This document shows positions 1-5,278 of a stretch of DNA of 5,465 bases, in pieces. Position 1 is the first letter of the stretch, and each line of letters starts with the position of its first letter. The notes under the pieces are model-generated. The model worked only from the letters and a program-made list of their open reading frames with translations, had not been told where the DNA came from and did no database searches. Origin of the DNA: an uncultured Bacteroidales bacterium (GTDB lineage: Bacteria; Bacteroidota; Bacteroidia; Bacteroidales; Bacteroidaceae). The stretch is taken from positions 1 through 5,465 of the forward strand of contig CACZRQ010000151.1 of NCBI GenBank assembly GCA_902783615.1, read 5' to 3'. The translations under genes were made by a program, and so were the position numbers.

Positions 1-22
1 GATATTATTATATTCATACTAT

Positions 23-53
23 CCGTAGGTACTCGCTACGCTCGAACCCACGG
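23..53. repeat. Imperfect inverted repeat in left gene-free region
   Basis: CCGTAGGT at 23-30 pairs with ACCCACGG at 46-53, with one A/C mismatch and a 15-nt loop. It opens a 263-base stretch with no convincing gene, which otherwise holds the hairpin repeats at 66-88 and 115-137 and the terminator at 190-215. TAGGTAC from its left arm (26-32) recurs at 162-168, suggesting the whole stretch is built of related short intergenic repeat units. From memory, Bacteroidota genomes carry dispersed intergenic sequences of this style. The function is unknown. Confidence 0.4.
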
Positions 54-65
54 CTATTATTCGGT

Positions 66-88
66 AACGCTTTCAGCGTTAAAAATTG
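66..88 (+). repeat. Short palindromic intergenic repeat, copy 1
   Basis: AACGCT, loop TTC, AGCGTT form a perfect 6-bp hairpin (66-80), followed by AAAAATT. The same layout, hairpin then AWAAATT, recurs at 115-137 and, on the minus strand, at 2999-3021. No T-run follows the stem in this orientation, so it is not an ordinary terminator. It resembles REP-type elements, which in other bacteria can be moved by RAYT transposases; that link is inference. Confidence 0.6.
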
Positions 89-114
89 CACGCAAGACAC
101 AATCCCATGTTCAG

Positions 115-137
115 GATGCTTTTAGCGTTATAAATTA
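115..137 (+). repeat. Short palindromic intergenic repeat, copy 2
   Basis: GATGCT, loop TTT, AGCGTT form a hairpin with two G-T wobble pairs, followed by ATAAATT. It aligns without gaps to copy 1 (66-88) and to the minus-strand copy at 2999-3021, with changes mostly at arm-end and loop positions. A more degenerate possible copy, GACGCCTTTAGG, begins at 154, so the units recur every 40-50 nt here. Confidence 0.55.
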
Positions 138-189
138 CTAATGTTCTGCAAGTGACGCCTTTAGGTACGCGATAAGGATATTAACAAAC

Positions 190-215
190 AACTCCTGGCG
201 TTTTTGCCAGGAGTT
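190..215. terminator. Strong bidirectional rho-independent terminator
   Basis: AACTCCTGGC (190-199) and GCCAGGAGTT (206-215) form a perfect 10-bp stem around the 6-nt loop GTTTTT. On the plus strand it is followed by CTTGTTTTT, a good U-tract. On the minus strand GTTTGTTAAT follows. It lies 49 bp beyond the stop of the small minus-strand gene (264-452) and probably ends that transcript. It could also end a plus-strand transcript entering from outside the window. Confidence 0.8.
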
Positions 216-263
216 CTTGTTTTTCTGCAATTTCTTACACGGGATGCACTACGCCCGCTTACA

Positions 264-452
264 TCAATTCGTTAAATCAGCATAACCTCCACCGATTCTG
301 CGAACACCAGCCAGGCAAGAGAATATGGAGCCCACCATCAGCCATAGAGGATGAGCAGGAGCCGTCACGTATGCCAACATGGCTATCACGCCAAAGGACA
401 CCAATGCGATGCCCAGTTTTTTTTCGGAATTGTTGTTTTCGGCACTTTTCAT
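264..452 (-). CDS. Small two-helix membrane protein, unknown function
   Basis: This is a 62-residue protein. A polar, charged N-terminus (1-12, with an Asn run and KK) precedes two hydrophobic segments at about 13-31 and 36-52, separated by a short APAHP turn. A positively charged RR follows the second helix, then a polar tail. The topology predicted is a helical hairpin in the inner membrane with both ends in the cytoplasm. It is supported as a real gene by a promoter-like pair at 486-517 on the same strand and by a strong terminator just downstream, so it looks like a complete monocistronic unit. It is divergent from the DUF7010-like/menA operon and shares a 147-bp intergenic region with it. 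I do not recognise a family. Small hydrophobic open frames can be spurious, but the flanking signals argue against that. Confidence 0.65.
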   Translation of the reverse strand: MKSAENNNSEKKLGIALVSFGVIAMLAYVTAPAHPLWLMVGSIFSCLAGVRRIGGGYADLTN

Positions 453-485
453 CGCAGTATTAGGTTAAATGTTATCTTTCGCCCA

Positions 486-517
486 TAAAGTTAGCGCTTT
501 TTTGCGAGTGCTGCAAA
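486..517 (-). promoter_or_regulatory. Bacteroidota-type promoter for the small membrane gene
   Basis: On the minus strand a TTTG -33 box (517-514) is followed by exactly 20 bp and TAACTTTA (493-486), one mismatch from TAnnTTTG. Transcription would start near 479, about 27 nt before the start codon. It faces the opposite promoter at 546-577, so the two are divergent and about 30 bp apart, close enough for joint regulation. Confidence 0.5.
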
Positions 518-545
518 TATTTATACTCAAAATATGCACGGAAAT

Positions 546-577
546 GTTGTATAACATAATTGTATTGCCTATCTTTG
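546..577 (+). promoter_or_regulatory. Bacteroidota-type promoter for the menA operon
   Basis: GTTG (546-549), 20 bp, then a perfect TATCTTTG -7 box (570-577). This matches the known Bacteroides/Prevotella housekeeping pattern. The predicted start is near 584, giving a leader of about 16 nt before the ATG at 600, and that short leader supports the chosen start of the first operon gene. Confidence 0.75.
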
Positions 578-599
578 CCTGCAAATTCAACATTCAAAG

Positions 600-1133
600 A
601 TGAATACATTGAACGAACTGATAAAAGACTGCTCGCGCAGACAGAAGAAAGGATTGCATTTCATCATGTCATCCGTCGTGATCTGGGCATTGATTCTGTG
701 CGTCCACCTCAGCGACATGAACATCGAGCTGAAGAACCTCATCACGTTCTGCTGCTCGGCCGTGCTCTTCCCCTTGGCTTGGATGCTGTCGAAGCTGCTG
801 CACATCGATTTCGAAGGGAAGGGCAACCCCCTCACCAAGGCGGGCATCATCTTCTCCATCAACCAGATGCTCTACATCCTCATCGCCATGTGGGTGTATG
901 CCGCCGTTCCTGAAAAGATGCTCATGGTGTATGCCATGATCTTCGGAGCACACCTCATGCCTTTCAGCTGGCTCTACAACTCGAAGAGCTATCTGGTGCT
1001 GTCCATCTTCATCCCCATCGCCGCCCTCGTCATTGGCCTGCTGACAGCCCCTTGGGTGCTGGCGGCTTTCATGATGGTGGTAGAGCTTGTGTTCTCCATC
1101 TTGCTTTATTCAGAATGTAAAAAAATATTCTAA
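600..1133 (+). CDS. DUF7010-like six-helix membrane protein
   Basis: This is a 177-residue integral membrane protein. After a basic N-terminus (SRRQKKG, 12-18), hydrophobic segments lie at about 19-37, 46-66, 82-104, 107-125, 130-149 and 151-170, giving six likely membrane spans. Polar or proline-containing positions that look conserved are PLAWMLSK (58-65), NPL (76-78) and GAHLMPFSWLYNSKSY (116-131). This pattern resembles the DUF7010 family of unknown function, assigned from memory. The start at 600 is favoured because a promoter places the transcript start near 584. A later ATG at 666 would lose the basic N-terminus. It is the first gene of a probable operon, with menA 13 nt downstream, so it may be co-regulated with quinone synthesis, but nothing in the sequence shows a biochemical role. 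Confidence 0.85.
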   Translation: MNTLNELIKDCSRRQKKGLHFIMSSVVIWALILCVHLSDMNIELKNLITFCCSAVLFPLAWMLSKLLHIDFEGKGNPLTKAGIIFSINQMLYILIAMWVYAAVPEKMLMVYAMIFGAHLMPFSWLYNSKSYLVLSIFIPIAALVIGLLTAPWVLAAFMMVVELVFSILLYSECKKIF

Positions 1134-1146
1134 ACCCTCTGATATT

Positions 1147-2064
1147 ATGGAAGAGAAAATAAAAGTCAACTCCTTCAAAGCCTGGTTCTTGGGCATCCGT
1201 CCAACCAGCCTGGGAGCTTCATTGATGACCGTCATGTTAGGTGCCGGATTGGCTCATGGCTACAATCCCGAACAGTTCTCATGGACCATCGCCATTATGT
1301 GCTGGCTGTTTGCCTGGCTGATGCACATCGCCGCCAACCTCATCAACGATGTGGTGGATTTCAAACGCGGCTTGGACAAGAGCGACCCTGAGCGCATCGA
1401 CCGCATCTATGCCAACGGGCTCATCACCCAAAAGATGGCCTACACCACCATCGCCGTTTGCCTCATTCTGGGCTGCTTGGTGGGCTTGGGCATCTTATAC
1501 ATGGTGTGGGATAAACTGTTGTGGGGCGGCTGGGAAATCGTGCTCATGGGTGCCATCGTGGTGGCTTGCACTTTCCTCTATAGCACCACCTTTGCCTATC
1601 GTGGCTTGGGCGATTTGGCCGTACTGCTGTGCTTCGGCTTCATCCCCGTTTGCGGCACCTTCTATGTGCTCACCTATACCATTACCTGGAATGCTGTCTG
1701 GGCTTCCATCCTGGCTGGCTGTTCCATCGATACCTTGTTGATTGTGAACAACTACCGCGACCGCGATGAGGACTACGAGGCTGGCAAATACACCAGCGTG
1801 GGCATCCTGGGCGAGCCTTTCGGACGCTGGTCCTACCTGCTGGCTGGTCTCATTTGTGTAGTGATGGTGGTGCTGCTCTACCTCGATGGTGCCATCACTT
1901 GGATGGGCTTGCTCTACTCAGCCCTGCCCTATCTCATCCTGCACATCGGCTCGTGGGTGAAGCTGAACCGCATACGCGAGGGCAATGCCTTGAATGTGAT
2001 CTATTACGAGAGTCCGAGAAACTTCACCCTGCTGGGCTTGCTGCTCACCATCGCGCTCTGGTAA
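1147..2064 (+). CDS. menA: 1,4-dihydroxy-2-naphthoate polyprenyltransferase (MenA)
   Basis: This 305-residue UbiA-superfamily enzyme attaches the polyprenyl tail to 1,4-dihydroxy-2-naphthoate in the inner membrane, giving demethylmenaquinone. It carries both aspartate-rich motifs: NLINDVVDFKRGLD (64-77, NDxxDxxxGxD type) and NNYRDRDEDYEAGKYT (201-216, with D205, D209 and G213-K214), which bind Mg and the prenyl diphosphate. An N-terminal WFLGIRPTSL segment (13-22) matches the WxxxxRPxTL start of MenA. The remainder is about eight or nine hydrophobic helices, and the length is normal. The frame is open upstream to an ATG at 1087, but that would overlap the preceding gene and add a polar, non-conserved tail, so the ATG at 1147 is chosen. 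The radical SAM gene begins 6 nt after the stop. The other UbiA-family options are less likely given the second motif. Confidence 0.93.
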   Translation: MEEKIKVNSFKAWFLGIRPTSLGASLMTVMLGAGLAHGYNPEQFSWTIAIMCWLFAWLMHIAANLINDVVDFKRGLDKSDPERIDRIYANGLITQKMAYTTIAVCLILGCLVGLGILYMVWDKLLWGGWEIVLMGAIVVACTFLYSTTFAYRGLGDLAVLLCFGFIPVCGTFYVLTYTITWNAVWASILAGCSIDTLLIVNNYRDRDEDYEAGKYTSVGILGEPFGRWSYLLAGLICVVMVVLLYLDGAITWMGLLYSALPYLILHIGSWVKLNRIREGNALNVIYYESPRNFTLLGLLLTIALW

Positions 2065-2070
2065 CCTTTC

Positions 2071-2943
2071 ATGAAGGCGCTGCTGCAGTTGATGTATCTG
2101 GGCTGGTGGTTCTTCCGAGCCAGGTTCTTGGGCAGGAGGAAACCCCTGCAGAGTGTGGTGTTCGTTACCAACGGCTGCAACAGCACTTGCCGACATTGCA
2201 CCTCGTGCACCAAGCCTGAGGGCATCTACAGCAAGCCGTTTGCGGACATTGAGCACGATTTCGACTATTGCTATGCCCAAGGTGCCCGCATGCTCGACAT
2301 CGAGGGGCTTCATCTGCTGCATTGGCAGGATGGAGCACACAGCTTGAGCGACATCTTCCTGCTGGCGAAGCAGAAAGGATTCTACAGCATCTCGACCATG
2401 ATTCCTGCCGCCCAGTATGACGCTTGGCAACAGCTGCATATCAAGGTGGATGTGTTGTGGGTAAGCATCATGGGCTTGCAGGATTGTGCCCAGCTTGGGC
2501 AGCTGAATAATGCTTCCCTCTACATGGTGGTGAACAACCAAAACCATCAGGAGTTGCCTGACGTATTATCTTTCATGCAGCAGCATCCAGGCATCCAGCA
2601 GATTGCCTTCAATTTCCACACGCCTTTCCCAGGCTCTGAACAGCTGGCTCTGAGTCAGCAACAACGCAAGGAGGTCATCACCCAGCTCATCGATTACAAG
2701 CGTCAGGGGCATCGCATCATGAACACTGTATCAGGTTTGAAGAACATGCTGACGCTCCGTTTCACCCGCCGATGCTGGATCTGCAATTTCATCTATTGCG
2801 ACGGTCGCCGTTCTCCCCAATGCATCGACCAAGCCAATAGCCACCTCTGCCAACAATGTGGTTTCAGCATGGCAGGCGAAATGAATGCCGTCTTCGCTTG
2901 CAAGCCCGACACCATCCTCACCGGCATCGGCATCAGATTGTAG
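2071..2943 (+). CDS. Radical SAM protein with altered GGEP motif
   Basis: This 290-residue protein has a hydrophobic and basic N-terminal helix (about 1-23), suggesting membrane association, then KPLQSVVFVTNGCNSTCRHC with the CxxxCxxC motif at C36, C40 and C43 that holds the [4Fe-4S] cluster. The segment that normally reads IEGGEPxLW..DG is IEGLHLLHWQDG (77-88): the frame and flanks are kept, but GEP is replaced by LHL. Later strands fit the radical SAM barrel (VDVLWVSIMGLQD, 126-138; FNFHTPFPG, 180-188). The C-terminus is cysteine-rich (C235, C238, C243, C251, C260, C263, C277), with a SPASM-like appearance that could bind another metal cluster. The overall layout resembles a family of about 290-residue radical SAM proteins whose reaction I cannot name. 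It starts 6 nt after menA, so translational coupling is likely. A substrate of quinone or isoprenoid type is inference only. Confidence 0.88.
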   Translation: MKALLQLMYLGWWFFRARFLGRRKPLQSVVFVTNGCNSTCRHCTSCTKPEGIYSKPFADIEHDFDYCYAQGARMLDIEGLHLLHWQDGAHSLSDIFLLAKQKGFYSISTMIPAAQYDAWQQLHIKVDVLWVSIMGLQDCAQLGQLNNASLYMVVNNQNHQELPDVLSFMQQHPGIQQIAFNFHTPFPGSEQLALSQQQRKEVITQLIDYKRQGHRIMNTVSGLKNMLTLRFTRRCWICNFIYCDGRRSPQCIDQANSHLCQQCGFSMAGEMNAVFACKPDTILTGIGIRL

Positions 2944-2946
2944 CCC

Positions 2947-2966
2947 AAATAGAGTAAGCTCTGTTT
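2947..2966 (+). terminator. Weak hairpin after the menA operon
   Basis: AAATAGAG (2947-2954) pairs with CTCTGTTT (2959-2966), including one T-G wobble, around the loop TAAG, 3 bp past the stop codon of the radical SAM gene. It is AT-rich, and its right arm ends in a short T-run. It is the best candidate for the end of the operon transcript but is thermodynamically modest. Confidence 0.35.
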
Positions 2967-3001
2967 TGTGCATAAAAATTTGGCGTGTTTTTGTGCACAA
3001 A
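2964..3001. promoter_or_regulatory. Paired TTTGTGCA palindromes, possible operator
   Basis: TTTTGTGCATAAAA (2964-2977) is a near-palindrome and TTTGTGCACAAA (2990-3001) a perfect 12-bp palindrome. Their centres are 25 bp apart. They lie about 45-80 bp upstream of the -33 region of the M50 gene promoter. Two similar palindromes at regular spacing suggest a dimeric regulator site, but the regulator is unknown and AT-rich intergenic DNA can produce such patterns by chance. Confidence 0.3.
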
Positions 3002-3021
3002 TTTATGACGCTGAAAGCGTC
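2999..3021 (-). repeat. Short palindromic intergenic repeat, inverted copy
   Basis: Read on the minus strand this is GACGCT, loop TTC, AGCGTC, then ATAAATT, the same unit as at 66-88 and 115-137. The 11-bp core CGCTTTCAGCG is identical to copy 1, while the outermost pair is G-C here and A-T there, a paired change that keeps the stem. With flanking bases the stem extends to 8 bp (3005-3023). No T-run follows on the plus strand, so it is a poor terminator. Confidence 0.6.
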
Positions 3022-3044
3022 ATATAATGAATCGTCCCCATTTA

Positions 3045-3076
3045 TTTCATTATTCAAAATTATTGTTGTATCTTTG
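3045..3076 (+). promoter_or_regulatory. Bacteroidota-type promoter for the M50/AlaX operon
   Basis: A perfect TATCTTTG -7 box lies at 3069-3076, with TTTC at 3045-3048 as a weak -33 box exactly 20 bp upstream. The predicted transcript start is near 3083, leaving about 13 nt before the ATG at 3096. This short leader is the main reason for choosing that ATG over an in-frame ATG at 3027, which lies upstream of the promoter. Confidence 0.65.
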
Positions 3077-3095
3077 CAGCGAAGAATTATTTGAA

Positions 3096-4271
3096 ATGAA
3101 AAAGACACTGAAATTTTTGCTGGGAATGCTGGGGGGAGCCGCCATCGGAACAACCATTGTATGTATTTTCGTCTTATTAATCGATGGGGATCTCTCCGGC
3201 TTCCACAGCTTCAGTGAAATAAAGATGGGCAAGCTCGCCCTATCCATCTCCTATTGCTTCCTCTCCTTAGCCATCGCCGTAGTGCTCAACATCATGCTGC
3301 ACGAAGCAGGCCATCTGCTCTTCGGCTTGCTCACAGGCTATAAATTCGTGTCATACAGAGCATTCAGCTTCACGCTGATGAAAAACCAACAAGGTCACTT
3401 CATCTGGAAACGATTCAGCATCAGCGGCACCTTAGGCCAATGTTTGATGGAACCACCACGCGACGTCAAACCCGAGAAACTCCCCTACTTCTGGTACAAT
3501 GCCGGAGGCGTGATCGTCAACTTGCTGCTGGCCATCGGCTCTGTGGCACTGCTGAGGTCATCCCACCTCCCCATGTTCTGGGAATGCTTCTTCTTCATGA
3601 TGGCGTTTGTGGCAACGGCTTTGGCATTGATCAACGGCCTCCCCCTGCAATCGGCAGGCCTGAACAACGACGGCAGCAACATCCTGCAGCTCTACCGTCA
3701 TCCCGAGAAGCGCACCGACCTGCAGCACCAGCTGCTCATCGTGGCAGAGACGAGCAAGGGCAAACGCACCGTTGAGATGCCTGCAGAATGGTTCCCCAAT
3801 CCCGTCATCACCGATTACAAGGAAACCATCACGCTGGCCACTAAGAACAACTATATCTGCTGGTTGGAAGACAACCTCCGCTTCGGGGAAGCGCTGCAAG
3901 AGATAGAGACCCTGATGGAACACGCGCAGGAAGTGGCGCAACTCGTCCGCATGGAACTGGGGTGCGACTGGCTCATGCTGGAGCTGGTCGTGCAGAACCG
4001 CCCCTCGCAGATTGAGCGCATCAACACCAAGCAGCAATGGGATTACCTGCAGACCACCAGCAAATACTCGGCCATGCGCCTCGCCACGCTCTATGCCTGG
4101 CAGCTCATCCACGAGCACAATCCCGAGGAGGCCGAGAAAGTCTTCACGCAGCTGAAGAACAACCAAAACAGCTACGCCTTCTTGGGCGAAGCCCGCACAG
4201 CCATCGCATTGATCGAACATATAAAAACTATATATCATGGAACAAGAACTAACACTGAATCAGCACAATAA
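3096..4271 (+). CDS. M50-type membrane zinc metalloprotease
   Basis: This 391-residue protein has a membrane-embedded site-2-protease-like domain and a soluble C-terminal region. Hydrophobic segments lie at about 6-28, 48-76, 131-153 and 160-181. The second contains HEAGH (69-73), so H69 and H73 would bind zinc with E70 catalytic. NAGGVIVN (135-142) matches the M50 NxxGGxxxN-type element, and NGLPLQSAGLNNDG (180-193) supplies the third ligand, probably D192. All key residues are present, so it should be active; M50 enzymes cut proteins within or near the membrane, often in signalling. Residues 195-391 form a mostly helical, charged region that I do not recognise. The start at 3096 (MKKTLKF) follows a promoter by about 20 bp and gives a sensible N-terminal helix. 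The last 35 nt overlap the next gene. The substrate is unknown. Confidence 0.85.
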   Translation: MKKTLKFLLGMLGGAAIGTTIVCIFVLLIDGDLSGFHSFSEIKMGKLALSISYCFLSLAIAVVLNIMLHEAGHLLFGLLTGYKFVSYRAFSFTLMKNQQGHFIWKRFSISGTLGQCLMEPPRDVKPEKLPYFWYNAGGVIVNLLLAIGSVALLRSSHLPMFWECFFFMMAFVATALALINGLPLQSAGLNNDGSNILQLYRHPEKRTDLQHQLLIVAETSKGKRTVEMPAEWFPNPVITDYKETITLATKNNYICWLEDNLRFGEALQEIETLMEHAQEVAQLVRMELGCDWLMLELVVQNRPSQIERINTKQQWDYLQTTSKYSAMRLATLYAWQLIHEHNPEEAEKVFTQLKNNQNSYAFLGEARTAIALIEHIKTIYHGTRTNTESAQ

Positions 4272-4704
4272 GACCGAGTACCCTCCCATGCACTCATGCG
4301 AGCACATCATCAACCGCACCATGATGAACCTCTTTGGCTGCGGCCGATCGGTGGAGGCTCACATCGAGCGCAAGAAGAGCAAACTGGACTATAGATTAGA
4401 GGCTTGCCCCACGCCCCAGCAGGTGGAGGCGCTGGAGCAGACGGTGAACGAGGTTATCGCCCGCCACCTGCCCATCACCACCGAGTTCATCTCACAAGCC
4501 GAGGCGCAAGGACGTTTCGACATGCAGCGCCTGCCAGACGACGCCTCCGAAACCGTGCGCGTGGTCAAGATAGGCGACTACGACGATTGCCTCTGCATCG
4601 GCCTGCATGTGGCGAACACCAGCGAGATAGGCACCTTCAAGCTGCTGAGCCACGACTGGAACCCCGACACCCACATCTGGCGCATCCGATTCAAATTGAT
4701 TTAG
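4237..4704 (+). CDS. AlaX-like aminoacyl-tRNA editing domain protein
   Basis: This 155-residue free-standing protein is related to the editing (tRNA_SAD) domain of alanyl- and threonyl-tRNA synthetases. It has both zinc-binding motifs: HSCEH (H19, H23) and CIGLH (C120, H124), the latter in the context CLCIGLHVANTSEIGTFKLL typical of the family. AHIERKKSKLDY (41-52) and the terminal RIRFKL are further family-like stretches. Known relatives hydrolyse mischarged tRNA such as Ser-tRNA(Ala) in the cytoplasm; the specificity here cannot be read from sequence. The start at 4237 lies inside the preceding M50 gene, in a different frame, overlapping by 35 nt and preceded by an A-rich stretch. An ATG at 4288 just before HSCEH would remove residues 1-17, but family members usually have some sequence there. 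The overlap implies translational coupling. It ends 13 nt from the converging M15 gene. Confidence 0.87.
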   Translation: MEQELTLNQHNKTEYPPMHSCEHIINRTMMNLFGCGRSVEAHIERKKSKLDYRLEACPTPQQVEALEQTVNEVIARHLPITTEFISQAEAQGRFDMQRLPDDASETVRVVKIGDYDDCLCIGLHVANTSEIGTFKLLSHDWNPDTHIWRIRFKLI

Positions 4705-4717
4705 TGAAGGGAGCAAG

Positions 4718-5224
4718 TCACCCCAGCATATACCGAATTTTCCTGCGGTTCCCTGTTGGCCTGACGGCAAAGTGAACCCAGATGGTATCGCCTCGACGTT
4801 CTAAGAACAGCTCATCGAAATCGCGGTTATGCTTCTCCGACATACGGTACAATATCTGCATATACCGATTCGCCTGCTGCTTGTCCTTACAATTGATATC
4901 CACAGCGCAACCTCTTAAATGGTTGGAGGTTTTGCTTGGTTTCAGCCCAGCTTTCGCCATAGCCTCGCTCACCTGTATGGATCGGAAACCTTGGTTGATG
5001 ATGATGCCTTTCACCTTCTTCGAGGTGCTATAATCATCCTCAGGGTCAAGCACATACTTACGGTTGTAGATATAGCGAAGCTCTTCCAACCAGTCTTCAC
5101 ACAGGGTGATGAGATTCTCCACTGCCTCCAAGGGAGGCTCGTTGTTATCGGCGGTACGATAACTTGTCTTGGTTAACTCTCCCAGCTTAAAATGCTGGGA
5201 GAGATTTCTATTCTTGTCAATCAT
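4718..5224 (-). CDS. M15-family peptidase, phage/mobile-element type
   Basis: This 168-residue protein resembles the peptidase M15_3 type D-Ala-D-Ala carboxypeptidases and L,D-endopeptidases that cut peptidoglycan stem peptides. In order: an LSQHFKLGELTKT N-terminus (8-20), INQGFRS (76-82) matching the family SGYRS region, SNHLRGCAVDIN (100-111) giving zinc ligands H102 and D109, and WVHF (149-152) giving H151. The residue three before H151, acidic in VanX-like enzymes, is isoleucine here; the catalytic acid may instead lie in FDELFLE (136-142), as appears usual in phage-type members. No signal peptide is visible, so export would need a holin, lysis or another route. The gene looks more AT-rich than the operon it faces. 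It lies 54 nt downstream of a probable DUF3987 gene on the same strand, a context seen with cell-wall hydrolases in Bacteroidota mobile regions. Confidence 0.85.
   Translation of the reverse strand: MIDKNRNLSQHFKLGELTKTSYRTADNNEPPLEAVENLITLCEDWLEELRYIYNRKYVLDPEDDYSTSKKVKGIIINQGFRSIQVSEAMAKAGLKPSKTSNHLRGCAVDINCKDKQQANRYMQILYRMSEKHNRDFDELFLERRGDTIWVHFAVRPTGNRRKIRYMLG
5177..5203 (-). other. Perfect 10-bp hairpin inside the M15 gene start
   Basis: CTCTCCCAGC and GCTGGGAGAG form a perfect 10-bp stem with a 7-nt AT-rich loop, exactly covering codons 8-16 of the M15 gene (LSQHFKLGE). Both arms are GC-rich compared with the surrounding gene start. In the mRNA it would sit 21 nt after the start of the ATG, where a stable stem could slow initiation or early elongation. 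It is not followed by a T-run, so termination is unlikely. Confidence 0.6.
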
Positions 5225-5249
5225 ATCTTTAGTGTATCGTTAAAAAATG

Positions 5250-5276
5250 AACTGCAACAACTGCAACAACTGCAAC
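5250..5276. repeat. Three tandem 9-bp repeats, AACTGCAAC
   Basis: AACTGCAAC occurs three times without change (5250-5258, 5259-5267, 5268-5276) in the gap between the partial gene and the M15 peptidase. On the transcribed strand it reads GTTGCAGTT. It begins just after the stop codon of the upstream gene and ends 25 bp before the M15 start, so it could be an iteron-like binding site or part of a leader. The units are too short and lack spacers, so it is not a CRISPR array. Confidence 0.85.
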
Positions 5277-5278
5277 AC

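Noticed and set aside
1..141. Open frame of 46 codons from the window edge to a TAA at 139-141
   Set aside because: It runs through the palindromic repeats, has no coding character and is likely a by-product of repeat sequence; it could be a gene end only if the upstream sequence supports it.
493..512. Imperfect hairpin AGCGC/GTGCT between the divergent promoters
   Set aside because: It has only 5 bp with one wobble and sits inside the spacer of the minus-strand promoter; chance is sufficient.
1087..1146. Upstream ATG for menA giving a 20-residue extension
   Set aside because: It would overlap the preceding gene, and the extension is polar and unlike MenA N-termini; the ATG at 1147 fits the family.
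1918..2547. Long minus-strand open frame (209 codons) opposite menA and the radical SAM gene
   Set aside because: It is antisense to two well-supported genes, and its low-complexity His/Gln/Ala-rich product is the usual mirror of GC-biased third positions.
3005..3023. 8-bp hairpin as a terminator of the menA operon
   Set aside because: No T-run follows on either strand, and the sequence matches a dispersed repeat instead.
3558..4238. Minus-strand open frame of 226 codons opposite the M50 gene
   Set aside because: It is antisense to a gene with clear M50 motifs, and its product shows no recognisable motif.
5250..5276. CRISPR array
   Set aside because: The units are 9 bp, directly adjacent and without spacers.
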